DNA of 64,000 bases from an uncultured Pelagibacteraceae bacterium (GTDB lineage Bacteria; Pseudomonadota; Alphaproteobacteria; Pelagibacterales; Pelagibacteraceae), in assembly GCA_902580275.1 (NCBI GenBank), contig CACHJZ010000002.1:1-64000 (forward strand), in the 5' to 3' direction. Below are positions 17,051 through 25,591 of the stretch, in pieces. The notes beneath the pieces were generated by a model that did not search any database, had not been told where the DNA came from, and saw only the letters and a program-made list of their open reading frames with translations. The translations under genes were made by a program, and so were the position numbers. The stretch's first letter is position 1. Each line of letters begins with the position of its first letter.

Positions 17051-17535
17051 TCTCTACTAATAAAATAATAAAAGGCAGCTATGTGAGAAGAGTTGTTGAA
17101 TTTTTTTGATTTAATTAAATTTATAATTTGTTTTTTACTTTTAAAAAAAATTGTTATATTTTTCTCAGGTTTTTTAATTTTCTTTAAATTTTTCGAGTAA
17201 AAACAAAAACAACATCTAGAGTTCCTTCCGGGATCTGGATAAAATTGAAATAATTTTTTTGGTTTTGTAATAGATTTATATCCTGTCTCTTCAACTAGCT
17301 CCCTTTTGGATGCAGTGATAGGAGCTTCACCTTTATCGATCCAGCCCATTGGAAATTCAAAGTTTTTCTTGTTAATAGGTTCTCTTTTTTGTTTTACTAG
17401 GATGAATTTATTTTTAAAGACTGGTACTAATATTACATTATTTGGTTCACTAAAATAGTGATATAACTCATTTTTTTTGTATTTTTTATTAACCAGAGAT
17501 ATTCCATTTGTAAGTTTTTTTATTGATAAAGGCAT
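17047..17535 (-). CDS. Nudix hydrolase
   Basis: The 162-residue protein contains a complete Nudix box at about residues 65-87: GWIDKGE followed by seven residues and then RELVEETGY, matching Gx5Ex7REUxEExGU. The upstream text NVILVPVFKNKFILVKQKREP fits an ADP-ribose pyrophosphatase-like subgroup acting on nucleotide sugars or ADP-ribose. The start is only 2 bases from the divergent membrane-protein ATG. Confidence 0.85.
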   Translation of the reverse strand: MPLSIKKLTNGISLVNKKYKKNELYHYFSEPNNVILVPVFKNKFILVKQKREPINKKNFEFPMGWIDKGEAPITASKRELVEETGYKSITKPKKLFQFYPDPGRNSRCCFCFYSKNLKKIKKPEKNITIFFKSKKQIINLIKSKKFNNSSHIAAFYYFISRD

Positions 17536-17537
17536 AC

Positions 17538-19367
17538 ATGAGTTTTAAACAAATATTTATGAAATTTCAAAAAAAATATATTTATATTATTTTACTTTTT
17601 TTCCTATCGATTTTTGTTTGCACTTTACTATGGAATAGCATTAGATTTGAACCAAGCAGATATGATATTATAGGCCAGTATAGTTTTAATAATTTTAATC
17701 CTTTAAACGAAATTGTAAGATACATTCTATTTATATCATTACCTTTTATAATTTTTTTCGTCTCAAAAATATATTTTTTTAAGATCTCTTATCAAGATAT
17801 TTTAGAAAGTTTTAAAATAAAATATGAAAAAGAATTAGTTGAAAAATATCATTATTATTTATTCTTTCTTTTAATCGCTTATTTATTTTGTGAACTATTT
17901 TCTCAGAATTTTCCTTTACATAAAATTGATATTTACCATGAAGGTCAAAGACTTAGTTCTGCATATAAAAGTCTTTTAGATAATAGTTTGTGGACCGGTT
18001 CATTTGTAACGGTTGGAATAATATATGAGACAATTGGAACTAAATTTATCTGGGGTTTGTTCAACAAAGAGACAATTGGTTTAATGAGAATTTTAGATAT
18101 CTTCTACGTTTTTTTTACCAAAGTTTTATTAGTATATTTATTTTTTGAAATATCAAAGTACACAAAATTCGATTTAAAATTCAAGCTGCTTTTTTTCTTA
18201 TTAGTAACTTTGATGGGTCTCAGTTTAATAAGTTATAATTTAAATAGTTCAGGCAATATTCATTTTAGAGAAATTCCCATTTTAGTTACTTTATTGATTA
18301 TTATTAAATCTTTAGACAAAAGTTCTTTTTTGTTAAACTTAATTTTTGGTTTTTTAAGTGTATTCGTTTATTTGTGGAGTCTTGATAGAGGTATAGTTTT
18401 TTCATTATTGTTAGTTTTGTTTTGTTTTTTTTTGATCTTTAACAATAGATACAGAGATTTTATTTATTTAATAATATGCATTTCCTTTTTTTGGTTTCTT
18501 TTTTATTTTTTCGAGACAGAGGAATTTAAAGCCTTTTGGATAAATACATATGATGTAATAACTGAATTAAACTATATTCATGGAATAATACATCCAACAC
18601 CATTTTCAGATGAACAAAACTCATCTAGAGCAACAAAAAATCTTATTGTTATACTTTTTTCGGTTGTATTCTCGACTAATTTTCTTTTAAACAGGGACAA
18701 TAAAAATTTAAATAAATTTAAATTCATTCTCTTTTTTTTAAGTATAGTTAGTTTTTTAAGCTATATCTATGCTTTAGGAAGAACTGATGGTCCACATCTT
18801 AAACAAACTTTTGGGTTCCCTTCAATTTTTTTAATAATAACAATTACATATTTTATATTAAAAATAATTTCAGATTTTATTATAAAAATACAAAAAAATT
18901 TTAGTTATTTAAATTTTATTCCTTTCATAATTGTTATTTCAATGGGTTTATTTTTCTTAGATTATAAAAATATTTTTAATTATAAGGAAAGATTTTTAAA
19001 TTATGTGGACTTGAGCGATGATAAATTTTTGTCTCAAGAAGATAATATATTTATTGAGAATGCATCAAGTATACTTAAAAATGAAGAATGTATTCAATTA
19101 TTTACAAATGATGCTGCATTGCTTTACCTACTCAAAAAACCAAGTTGTACAAAATTTTATTTCTTCTGGTCAATAGGATCTGAAAAAAATCAGAAAATTT
19201 TAATAAATAATTCAAAAAATATTAAATATGCCGTTTCTAATGGAAACACTGATCAATGGTCACAGCCAATAGAGATAAAAAATCCGATTTTATATAATTA
19301 TATCGATAAAAATTTTCAAATAATAAATAAAATTGGAAATAGAAATATTTTGTTAAAAAAAGATTAA
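17538..19367 (+). CDS. Large polytopic membrane protein, possible GT-C type glycosyltransferase
   Basis: About 609 residues, with roughly ten to twelve strongly hydrophobic segments spread over residues 15-470 and a soluble C-terminal part of about 120 residues. An acidic first extracytoplasmic loop (PLHKIDIYHEGQRLSSAY near residue 130) recalls the Asp/Glu loop of GT-C enzymes, but no family is firmly recognised. Its setting between glycan genes supports a role in surface polysaccharide or glycolipid assembly. Possible starts are 17538 or 17559 (ATG), the second leaving more room for promoters next to the divergent Nudix gene. Confidence 0.6.
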   Translation: MSFKQIFMKFQKKYIYIILLFFLSIFVCTLLWNSIRFEPSRYDIIGQYSFNNFNPLNEIVRYILFISLPFIIFFVSKIYFFKISYQDILESFKIKYEKELVEKYHYYLFFLLIAYLFCELFSQNFPLHKIDIYHEGQRLSSAYKSLLDNSLWTGSFVTVGIIYETIGTKFIWGLFNKETIGLMRILDIFYVFFTKVLLVYLFFEISKYTKFDLKFKLLFFLLVTLMGLSLISYNLNSSGNIHFREIPILVTLLIIIKSLDKSSFLLNLIFGFLSVFVYLWSLDRGIVFSLLLVLFCFFLIFNNRYRDFIYLIICISFFWFLFYFFETEEFKAFWINTYDVITELNYIHGIIHPTPFSDEQNSSRATKNLIVILFSVVFSTNFLLNRDNKNLNKFKFILFFLSIVSFLSYIYALGRTDGPHLKQTFGFPSIFLIITITYFILKIISDFIIKIQKNFSYLNFIPFIIVISMGLFFLDYKNIFNYKERFLNYVDLSDDKFLSQEDNIFIENASSILKNEECIQLFTNDAALLYLLKKPSCTKFYFFWSIGSEKNQKILINNSKNIKYAVSNGNTDQWSQPIEIKNPILYNYIDKNFQIINKIGNRNILLKKD

Positions 19368-19375
19368 ATTTAGAC

Positions 19376-20260
19376 TTACTCAAACCATTTTGAGTATTTA
19401 TCTTTATTTTTAACTAAATACTCTGGCAAATTATCATCACCAATTTTTTTGAGTTTATGTTCAAAGCTATATTTATCAGTTGCAGTTTTATCAGCCTTAT
19501 GATTATAAAATGCTAACCTATTATCAATTCTTTTTTGCAATTCATTAACTGAAATTTTAGACACATCAAATTCGTTATGATGTCCTTGATTAATCAATTT
19601 TGTGTAAAGTTCTTCAGCAGTTTTTAAATTATTAAAATGCCATCCTCCATTTTTAATAATCTCAATATTCATTGATTTTAGTTTGTTAAAAAATACATCG
19701 AGTCTCCAAAAAGGGTATTTTTTATTTTTCAAATTTTTTAACCATGGAAAAGATTTGATTATTTTAAATTTACAAGCTCTTGAACCGTACCAAGGAATTA
19801 GATCGTAAAATAAATTGAATTTATAATTGAACATTTTTTGTTCAAAAATATAAATCTTATTTCCTATAGTATTTAAATCACATTTACTGAGGTTTGGTAT
19901 CTCATCGTTATCGCTCAATAAAATTACATCCTCCTGGTTTGCATCTTTTAAACCAAATTTAATGTGATCATAAGATTGCTCAAGTCTTTTAATACTATTC
20001 AATCTTTTAGCAGCAGAGTCTGTATTATCATTTTTTATTTCAATTAGATCCTTTGGCTCATCATCTATTACTAAATAGATTATTTTATCCTTAAACTTTT
20101 CATATTTATTTATGTCAAAGTTCAGTTTTTTTTCTTTCCCGCTATGAGAAAATCTAGACTCAACAACAATAAACTTCTCAACATATTTATTTAAAATATT
20201 GAATCTTAATTCCATCATTAAATGTTCCTCAAAGAATGTGGTACAATCAAAAATTTTCAT
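19376..20260 (-). CDS. Glycosyltransferase family 17-like protein
   Basis: From the ATG at 20260 the protein is 294 residues and begins MKIFDCTTFFEEHLMMELR, the start typical of GT17 (beta-1,4-N-acetylglucosaminyltransferase-related) proteins. The following text VEKFIVVESRFSHSGKEK and the acidic motif VILLSDNDEIPNL near residue 114 are the family's nucleotide-sugar and metal-binding signatures. The frame is open to 20296 but that would overlap the tauC end. Bacterial members act in surface glycan synthesis; the acceptor is unknown. It ends 8 bases from the convergent membrane protein. Confidence 0.82.
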   Translation of the reverse strand: MKIFDCTTFFEEHLMMELRFNILNKYVEKFIVVESRFSHSGKEKKLNFDINKYEKFKDKIIYLVIDDEPKDLIEIKNDNTDSAAKRLNSIKRLEQSYDHIKFGLKDANQEDVILLSDNDEIPNLSKCDLNTIGNKIYIFEQKMFNYKFNLFYDLIPWYGSRACKFKIIKSFPWLKNLKNKKYPFWRLDVFFNKLKSMNIEIIKNGGWHFNNLKTAEELYTKLINQGHHNEFDVSKISVNELQKRIDNRLAFYNHKADKTATDKYSFEHKLKKIGDDNLPEYLVKNKDKYSKWFE

Positions 20261-20277
20261 ATTTATTTTTTTATTTT

Positions 20278-22203
20278 TTAACCTTTTCCACGCCAAGGTA
20301 TGGTTTTATCTATTATTTTTCTCAGAGTAATATCAAATAGCAAACCAAGCATTCCCATTATAAATATCGTTATCCAAATAACTTCATACTGAAAATATTT
20401 TTTTGCAACATTTTCAACGAACCCTATTCCTGTTGTCCCCGCTAAAAATTCAGCAGCTACTAACGTTCCCCAGCACATACCAACTGCTACTCTTATACCT
20501 GTAAGTATTTCAGGTAGTGAATTTGGAAATATTACATGTCTTAATATTTGTTTTTTTGAAGCACCTAATGAGTGAGCAGCATGTATCTTAGATAATTGAG
20601 TCCCAGATGCTCCCGCTCTTGCTGAAATTATCATTATTGATAACGACACCATAAATAGTAAAAAAACTTTTCCTGTATTATCAATTCCTAAAACCGAAAT
20701 AATAAGTGGGGCCCACGCGAGTGGAGGAACAGGTCTGTAAAGTTCAATTAAAGGATCAAAAAATCCTTTTGCAAATCTATTTAATCCCATAAATAGACCA
20801 AGAGGTACACCAATTAATATTCCAAAAACTAATCCAAGAAAAACTCTTAAAAAAGAATCCCAAATATGTCCATAAGGCACAGGTACTTTAAACAAATTAA
20901 AATCACCAGTTACAATTTTTAGAACTCCACCTTTGAAGTTCTGTTTTACTATTCCATCTTTAGTATGAACAGGATATTCACCTGGTAAAACATCTGCAAT
21001 CCAGTCTGGCAAAATGAAGCCAATCATTTTGCTCACATCAACCATTTGTATCCACAAAAGAGGAATATCTTTGTAACCCACACTTGGTTTTGACATTAAT
21101 ATAAATTTATTGAAAGTATCGGATGGTTTAGGTAGCCATCTACCTGATCCTTGTTCTGAACAACTAGGACCACTAGCAACAATAGTTCCTGCAGGAAATA
21201 ACAAAATATCGATTAATCTTAATCCACCTTGTTCTTTTTTTTGAGCATTATCAAATTTCACAATCGCTGACTGCATCTTATCTAGTGAATTTGGAGGATA
21301 GATACTTGCAAATTCAATTCTTCTAGCAATCTTAACAATATTCTTTGCGTATGTTGAAGCCACCTCCTCACTATCACTTAAGTCTTTTCTATAAGATTTA
21401 ATTTCCTCTTTTAGTTCTTTAATCTTGCTTTTAAATTGGGGGTTATGATTTCTTAACTTAAAAAATTCATCACTTATTAAATTTAATTCTTGGGCGGCGG
21501 CATGAAATTTTAAACCCCTATATGTTGCAGGCACCAAAGGTACCTCTAACGTATTTTCAATAGATCCTGACCCTGCATCTACTTTAGTAATACCCCAACC
21601 ACCTTCTTCATCTACAGCTTTCAGTCTTTCATTAAGCTCTTGCTCGGTTTCAAAAGGGTAATCACGTTTTTGGAAATTTTCAGTTAATAAATTAATTTTT
21701 CCAGTGATGTCATCTATTTTTTGTTGGGTCTCAATTTCTAATAAATCTTCATTTGTAAGTAATGGGATGAGTTGATTAGTTTTACTTATGTAACTAATTA
21801 GTATTGTTTTTTGTTTGCTATTAAGTTCCTCGGAATTTTGAATTTCATTTTGAATTAATTTTAAATTTTTGTTCTCTTTTTTGATTTGTGAAGTGCTTTT
21901 GAACTCTCTTTCCTCAATTGGAAATTGATATTTCAATCCGAGAAGAGAGTCATTCACTTTTGCAACTTGGCAAAGCTCATTTGCGGACTTTGGATAAAAT
22001 CCTTTAGCAATATCCCAGGAATAATAGAGCCAAATTAAAAGTAAAAAACTACTTCCAACAATTACCCAGTGAGTTCCACCTAAAGCTCTTTCTGGATTTC
22101 CAAATACTGCATCTACTTTTTCAGTTCTTATTAATCTTCGTCCATAAAGAATACAGCCAACTACAGCGAAGAATATTAGAAAAGTTAATATTTGAGTTAA
22201 CAT
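20278..22203 (-). CDS. tauC: Taurine-type ABC transporter permease with long N-terminal extension
   Basis: The 641-residue protein is much longer than the usual 250-280 residues of TauC/SsuC permeases. The C-terminal 200 residues form the canonical permease with the cytoplasmic EAA loop (AAHSLGASKKQILRHVIFPNSLP). Before it come two transmembrane segments (about residues 5-20 and 46-63) and some 350 mostly soluble residues with a Lys/Glu-rich coiled-coil-like region (about 100-300) and the segment RGLKFHAAAQELNLI. It abuts the ATPase stop. Taurine as substrate is inferred from tpa and ald across the divergent gap. Confidence 0.85.
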   Translation of the reverse strand: MLTQILTFLIFFAVVGCILYGRRLIRTEKVDAVFGNPERALGGTHWVIVGSSFLLLIWLYYSWDIAKGFYPKSANELCQVAKVNDSLLGLKYQFPIEEREFKSTSQIKKENKNLKLIQNEIQNSEELNSKQKTILISYISKTNQLIPLLTNEDLLEIETQQKIDDITGKINLLTENFQKRDYPFETEQELNERLKAVDEEGGWGITKVDAGSGSIENTLEVPLVPATYRGLKFHAAAQELNLISDEFFKLRNHNPQFKSKIKELKEEIKSYRKDLSDSEEVASTYAKNIVKIARRIEFASIYPPNSLDKMQSAIVKFDNAQKKEQGGLRLIDILLFPAGTIVASGPSCSEQGSGRWLPKPSDTFNKFILMSKPSVGYKDIPLLWIQMVDVSKMIGFILPDWIADVLPGEYPVHTKDGIVKQNFKGGVLKIVTGDFNLFKVPVPYGHIWDSFLRVFLGLVFGILIGVPLGLFMGLNRFAKGFFDPLIELYRPVPPLAWAPLIISVLGIDNTGKVFLLFMVSLSIMIISARAGASGTQLSKIHAAHSLGASKKQILRHVIFPNSLPEILTGIRVAVGMCWGTLVAAEFLAGTTGIGFVENVAKKYFQYEVIWITIFIMGMLGLLFDITLRKIIDKTIPWRGKG

Positions 22204-23001
22204 TTAATTATCTTTCCCCATAATTTCTTCTTCCATGTTCCAGATCATTTCAAGGATTTCTTCTCTTTTTTGTGAAAATTCTTTATTTTTTTTTATTTCT
22301 CTTAAATCTTCTTTCAAACCCATTTCTGCAAAAGGAAGATTGTATTCTTTATGAATTCTTCCTGGTCTTGGAGCCATTACATATAATCTTTCACCAAGCA
22401 ACAATGCTTCTTCAACTGAGTGAGTAATTAAAATAATTGTTTTTCCAGTCTCTTTCCAAATTTTTAATACCAGGGACTGCATTTTTTCTCTTGTTAAAGC
22501 ATCAAGCGCTCCCAAAGGTTCATCCATCAGAATTAAATCTGGATCGTTAATTAAACATCTTGCAAGAGCCACTCTTTGTTGCATTCCACCCGATAATTGA
22601 TAAGTAGGAGTATTACCAAAACCTTTAAGACCCACTATTTCTAGCCACTCTTCAACTTTTTTTGCAGTTGAAACAGGATCTTCTTTTTTCATTCTAAGTC
22701 CAAAGTTTACGTTCTCAGCAACTGTTAACCATTCGAATAACGCACCTTGTTGAAATACCATACCTCTATCAACTCCTGGTCCATTAATTTCCTTTCTACC
22801 CAATGTAATAGTTCCAGATGTTGGTCTTATGAAGCCTGCTGCAATATTTAAAAGTGTAGTTTTTCCACAACCAGAAGGACCTAAAACAGTTAAAAGCTCT
22901 CCCTTTTTAATTGTGAAGTTTAAATCTTTCAATGCGTGAACAGTTTCTCCTTTTGGAGATTTGAAAATCATATTTAAATTTTGAGAAACAAGATCGCTCA
23001 T
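22204..23001 (-). CDS. tauB: Taurine-type ABC transporter ATP-binding protein
   Basis: The 265-residue ATPase has all the ABC motifs: Walker A GPSGCGKTT near residue 41, signature LSGGMQQRVALARCL near residue 136, Walker B LILMDEPLGALD near residue 156 and switch His in ILITHSVEEAL. The sequence VFQQGALFEWLTVAENV around the Q-loop is typical of the NitT/TauT family. It lies between the binding protein and the permease, separated from the former by a stem-loop and abutting the latter. Confidence 0.92.
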   Translation of the reverse strand: MSDLVSQNLNMIFKSPKGETVHALKDLNFTIKKGELLTVLGPSGCGKTTLLNIAAGFIRPTSGTITLGRKEINGPGVDRGMVFQQGALFEWLTVAENVNFGLRMKKEDPVSTAKKVEEWLEIVGLKGFGNTPTYQLSGGMQQRVALARCLINDPDLILMDEPLGALDALTREKMQSLVLKIWKETGKTIILITHSVEEALLLGERLYVMAPRPGRIHKEYNLPFAEMGLKEDLREIKKNKEFSQKREEILEMIWNMEEEIMGKDN

Positions 23002-23032
23002 AAATGCTTTATATAAAAATTTAAATAAAAAA

Positions 23033-23065
23033 AATAGGCACCAATTTTAAAAATTGGCGCCTATT
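23033..23065 (-). terminator. Stem-loop behind tauA, terminator or attenuator
   Basis: The arms 23033-23048 and 23050-23065 form a 16-base-pair stem with a minimal loop. On the minus-strand RNA the only non-Watson-Crick position is a G-U wobble (23058/23040), while on the plus strand it would be an A-C mismatch, so the structure belongs to the tau transcript. The next minus-strand bases are T-rich, as in an intrinsic terminator. It lies between tauA and tauB and would reduce expression of the ATPase and permease relative to the binding protein. Confidence 0.75.
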
Positions 23066-23086
23066 AAATTTTAATTTACCTTCAAA

Positions 23087-24028
23087 TTATAGAGGTAAGA
23101 AACTAGTATCTACGTTTCCTCTTGGTGTTCCCATTCCTTTAAGGAATGCATCAAGATTTCCACTTTCCATAGACTGTTTAGTTTCCTCAGGTGTTAGAAA
23201 TTTGAATCCACTTAAAGTTTCTTTCATATCAGCAACTTTCATTTCTGAAGCTTTTGACATAGCATTCATATCGCTTTTTCCAGCTCTATATCTTGCATTT
23301 GCTTCGTGAGTTACTTCAATAAAAGTTCTAAGCATTCCAGGATTTTCCTTCATAAACTTTGTAGTTACTGAAGTAATATCTATTCCCAAAATACCTGCAT
23401 CTCTAGCTTCTTGAACTGTAAGCAATCTAGATCCAACTGCGGTTGCAGCTTTAATAGAGTTACCACCAAATAAACACGCCATCACAACATCACCGCTTAC
23501 TAAAGCAGCAGCTCCTTCTTCAGGATCCATTTGAATGATATCCATTTTTTTTCTATCAGCACCGACCACTTTCATACTTTCATCGAAAACATACTCAGCC
23601 ATTGTTCCTAACGGAACAGCAACTTTTTTACCTTCTAATTCAGTAGCATTTGCTTTTGTGATACCAGATGCATTAGATGTTACACAAGTTGTTCCACCCA
23701 TTCCATATTCCATTGCTATATCTACAAGCTTGATTGGTGCTTTAGATTTAACAGCGTTTATAAATGGTACTAATCCTTGAGAATAAGAAATATCAATGTC
23801 ACCTGCTAGCATAGCATCTGTCATAGCTCCACCATTTGTGAAGTTAGTCCACTTAACTGGAACACCCAATGCTTTTGCAAAGTTTTTTTTCATCATGTCC
23901 TCTAAATTTGGACTTGGCCATTCTAGAAAGTAAGCCACTCTAACTTCATTTGCTGCAGAATTTGCAGTTGAAATAGTTAAGTTAAGAGCAACAAAACAAC
24001 CTAGAAGAAAACTAATTATTTTTTTCAT
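23087..24028 (-). CDS. tauA: Taurine-type ABC transporter substrate-binding protein
   Basis: The 313-residue protein has a signal peptide (residues about 1-25, cleavage near NSAANE) and a NitT/TauT periplasmic binding fold: VRVAYFLEWPSPN, NFTNGGAMTDAMLAGDIDISYSQG region near residue 62, and EGKKVAVPLGTMAEYVF near residue 130. It would deliver taurine to TauBC. It is first in the minus-strand operon and divergent from tpa across a 199-base regulatory region. Taurine specificity is inferred from the metabolic neighbours. Confidence 0.9.
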   Translation of the reverse strand: MKKIISFLLGCFVALNLTISTANSAANEVRVAYFLEWPSPNLEDMMKKNFAKALGVPVKWTNFTNGGAMTDAMLAGDIDISYSQGLVPFINAVKSKAPIKLVDIAMEYGMGGTTCVTSNASGITKANATELEGKKVAVPLGTMAEYVFDESMKVVGADRKKMDIIQMDPEEGAAALVSGDVVMACLFGGNSIKAATAVGSRLLTVQEARDAGILGIDITSVTTKFMKENPGMLRTFIEVTHEANARYRAGKSDMNAMSKASEMKVADMKETLSGFKFLTPEETKQSMESGNLDAFLKGMGTPRGNVDTSFLPL

Positions 24029-24227
24029 TTTTCCCCTTTTTCTTTATTATTTATAAGTATATTTAAATTCAAAATTAAACTGATGTAAATGATCATTTAG
24101 TTTAATTTAAGCTTAAGAATTTAATTAAACAATCTAGGGTTGTATAATTTTATCCAAGTGTTAAACTAAGAAAATTTTCTAGTTAAAAATAAATAATTAG
24201 TCTAGAAACTAAGTATCAACGAAATTT
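24029..24227. promoter_or_regulatory. Divergent tauA/tpa control region with 14-bp palindrome
   Basis: This is the longest gene-free stretch in the window. It holds a perfect 14-bp palindrome TAAATGATCATTTA at 24086-24099, flanked by outer inverted AAACT (24077-24081) and AGTTT (24099-24103), which looks like an operator placed between the two divergent transcripts. A TATAAT at 24143-24148 is a candidate -10 for tpa with only a weak -35. No riboswitch fold is recognised. Confidence 0.5.
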
Positions 24228-25574
24228 ATGAGCACAGACAACAAAACAAAAATTCCAAATTCTTTAAATGAGCATTGGATGCCATTTACATCTAATAAAG
24301 ATTTCAAAGAAAGACCAAGACTAATAACAGAAGCTAAAGGTTGCTATTTAAAAAACCATGAGGGAAAAACAATGATAGATGCTAGCTCTGGATTATTTTG
24401 TAACCCGTTAGGTCATGGAAGAAAAGAAATTATTGATGCAATTACAAATCAATTAAAAGTATTGGATTATTGTCAACCTTTCCAACAAGGTTTTGGTGGA
24501 TCATTTGATTTAGCAACAAAAATTTCAAAACACACACCAGGAAATTTAAATAAGATATTTTACACAATTTGTGGATCCACAGCAGTTGAAACAGCAATTA
24601 AAATTGCAATTGCTTATCATAAAGCAAGAGGTGAGGGTCATAGATATAGATTTGTTGGCAGGGAAAGAGCTTACCATGGCATGAATATTGGCGCTACCTC
24701 TGTTGGTGGAATGATTAATAACGTAAAAACTTTTGCTAGTGTTTTAATGCCTGGTGTTTTACATATGAGACATACTCATTTACCTGAGCATAAATTTGTA
24801 AGCGGTCAACCAGAAACTGGCGCTGAAATGGCAGATGATTTAGAAAGAATTTGTGTAAACTTTGGTTCAGAAAATATAGCAGCATGTATCGTAGAACCGG
24901 TTGCAGGATCTACTGGTACACTTGTTCCACCAAAAGGATATCTACAAAGATTAAGAGAAATTTGCGACAAGCATGGAATACTTTTAATTTTTGATGAAGT
25001 AATTACTGGTTGGGGAAGAATGGGCTCTCCATTTGGTTCACAAGAGTTTGGAGTTACACCAGATATAATGACAATGGCGAAAGCTACAACGAATGGAATA
25101 AGTCCAATGGGTGTAGTTGCTTGCAAAGATGAAATATATGATGGGATAGTTGATAATGCTCCAAAAGGTACAATTGAATTATTTCATGGTTATACTTACT
25201 CTGGAATTCCTATATCAGTTGCAGCAGCTTTAGCAGTCCAAGATATAATTGAGAAAGACGATATTTTTAAAAGAGCTAAAGAAATGTCTTCTTATTTTCA
25301 AGAAGGATTATTTTCTCTTAAAGATATTGATGTTGTAGACAACATCAGAGGTTACGGAATGATGGGTGGTATTGATATTAAAATGGATAAGAAACCTGGT
25401 GTTGCAGGTCTCACTACCTTCAAGCATTGTTATGAAGCAGGAGTAAATTTCAAAGCTACAGGTGACTGCTTGATTATAGCTCCAATGTTTATTTCAGAGA
25501 AAAAACATATTGATGAAATTATTGAAAAATTAAGAACGGGAATTACAAATTATTCAAAAAGCAAAAAAAATTAA
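24228..25574 (+). CDS. tpa: Taurine:pyruvate aminotransferase (class III)
   Basis: The 448-residue protein is a class III PLP aminotransferase. PLP-binding features are CGSTAVETAIKIA near residue 113, the catalytic-site text LLIFDEVITGWGRMG near residue 246, and the Schiff-base lysine K285 in TMAKATTNG. Tpa moves the amino group of taurine to pyruvate, giving sulfoacetaldehyde and alanine. The assignment among class III enzymes rests on the adjacent alanine dehydrogenase and the divergent tauABC genes. It begins the plus-strand catabolic operon. Confidence 0.85.
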   Translation: MSTDNKTKIPNSLNEHWMPFTSNKDFKERPRLITEAKGCYLKNHEGKTMIDASSGLFCNPLGHGRKEIIDAITNQLKVLDYCQPFQQGFGGSFDLATKISKHTPGNLNKIFYTICGSTAVETAIKIAIAYHKARGEGHRYRFVGRERAYHGMNIGATSVGGMINNVKTFASVLMPGVLHMRHTHLPEHKFVSGQPETGAEMADDLERICVNFGSENIAACIVEPVAGSTGTLVPPKGYLQRLREICDKHGILLIFDEVITGWGRMGSPFGSQEFGVTPDIMTMAKATTNGISPMGVVACKDEIYDGIVDNAPKGTIELFHGYTYSGIPISVAAALAVQDIIEKDDIFKRAKEMSSYFQEGLFSLKDIDVVDNIRGYGMMGGIDIKMDKKPGVAGLTTFKHCYEAGVNFKATGDCLIIAPMFISEKKHIDEIIEKLRTGITNYSKSKKN

Positions 25575-25591
25575 TTTTCATTTGGAGGGAT

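Noticed and set aside
23500-24227. Riboswitch in front of tauA or tpa
   Set aside because: Only a palindrome and a -10-like box are visible; no multi-helix conserved core such as glycine or SAM aptamers could be recognised.
24806-25126. 106-aa antisense frame opposite tpa
   Set aside because: It lies fully within the conserved tpa core, with Pro/Ser-rich text typical of reversed codons.
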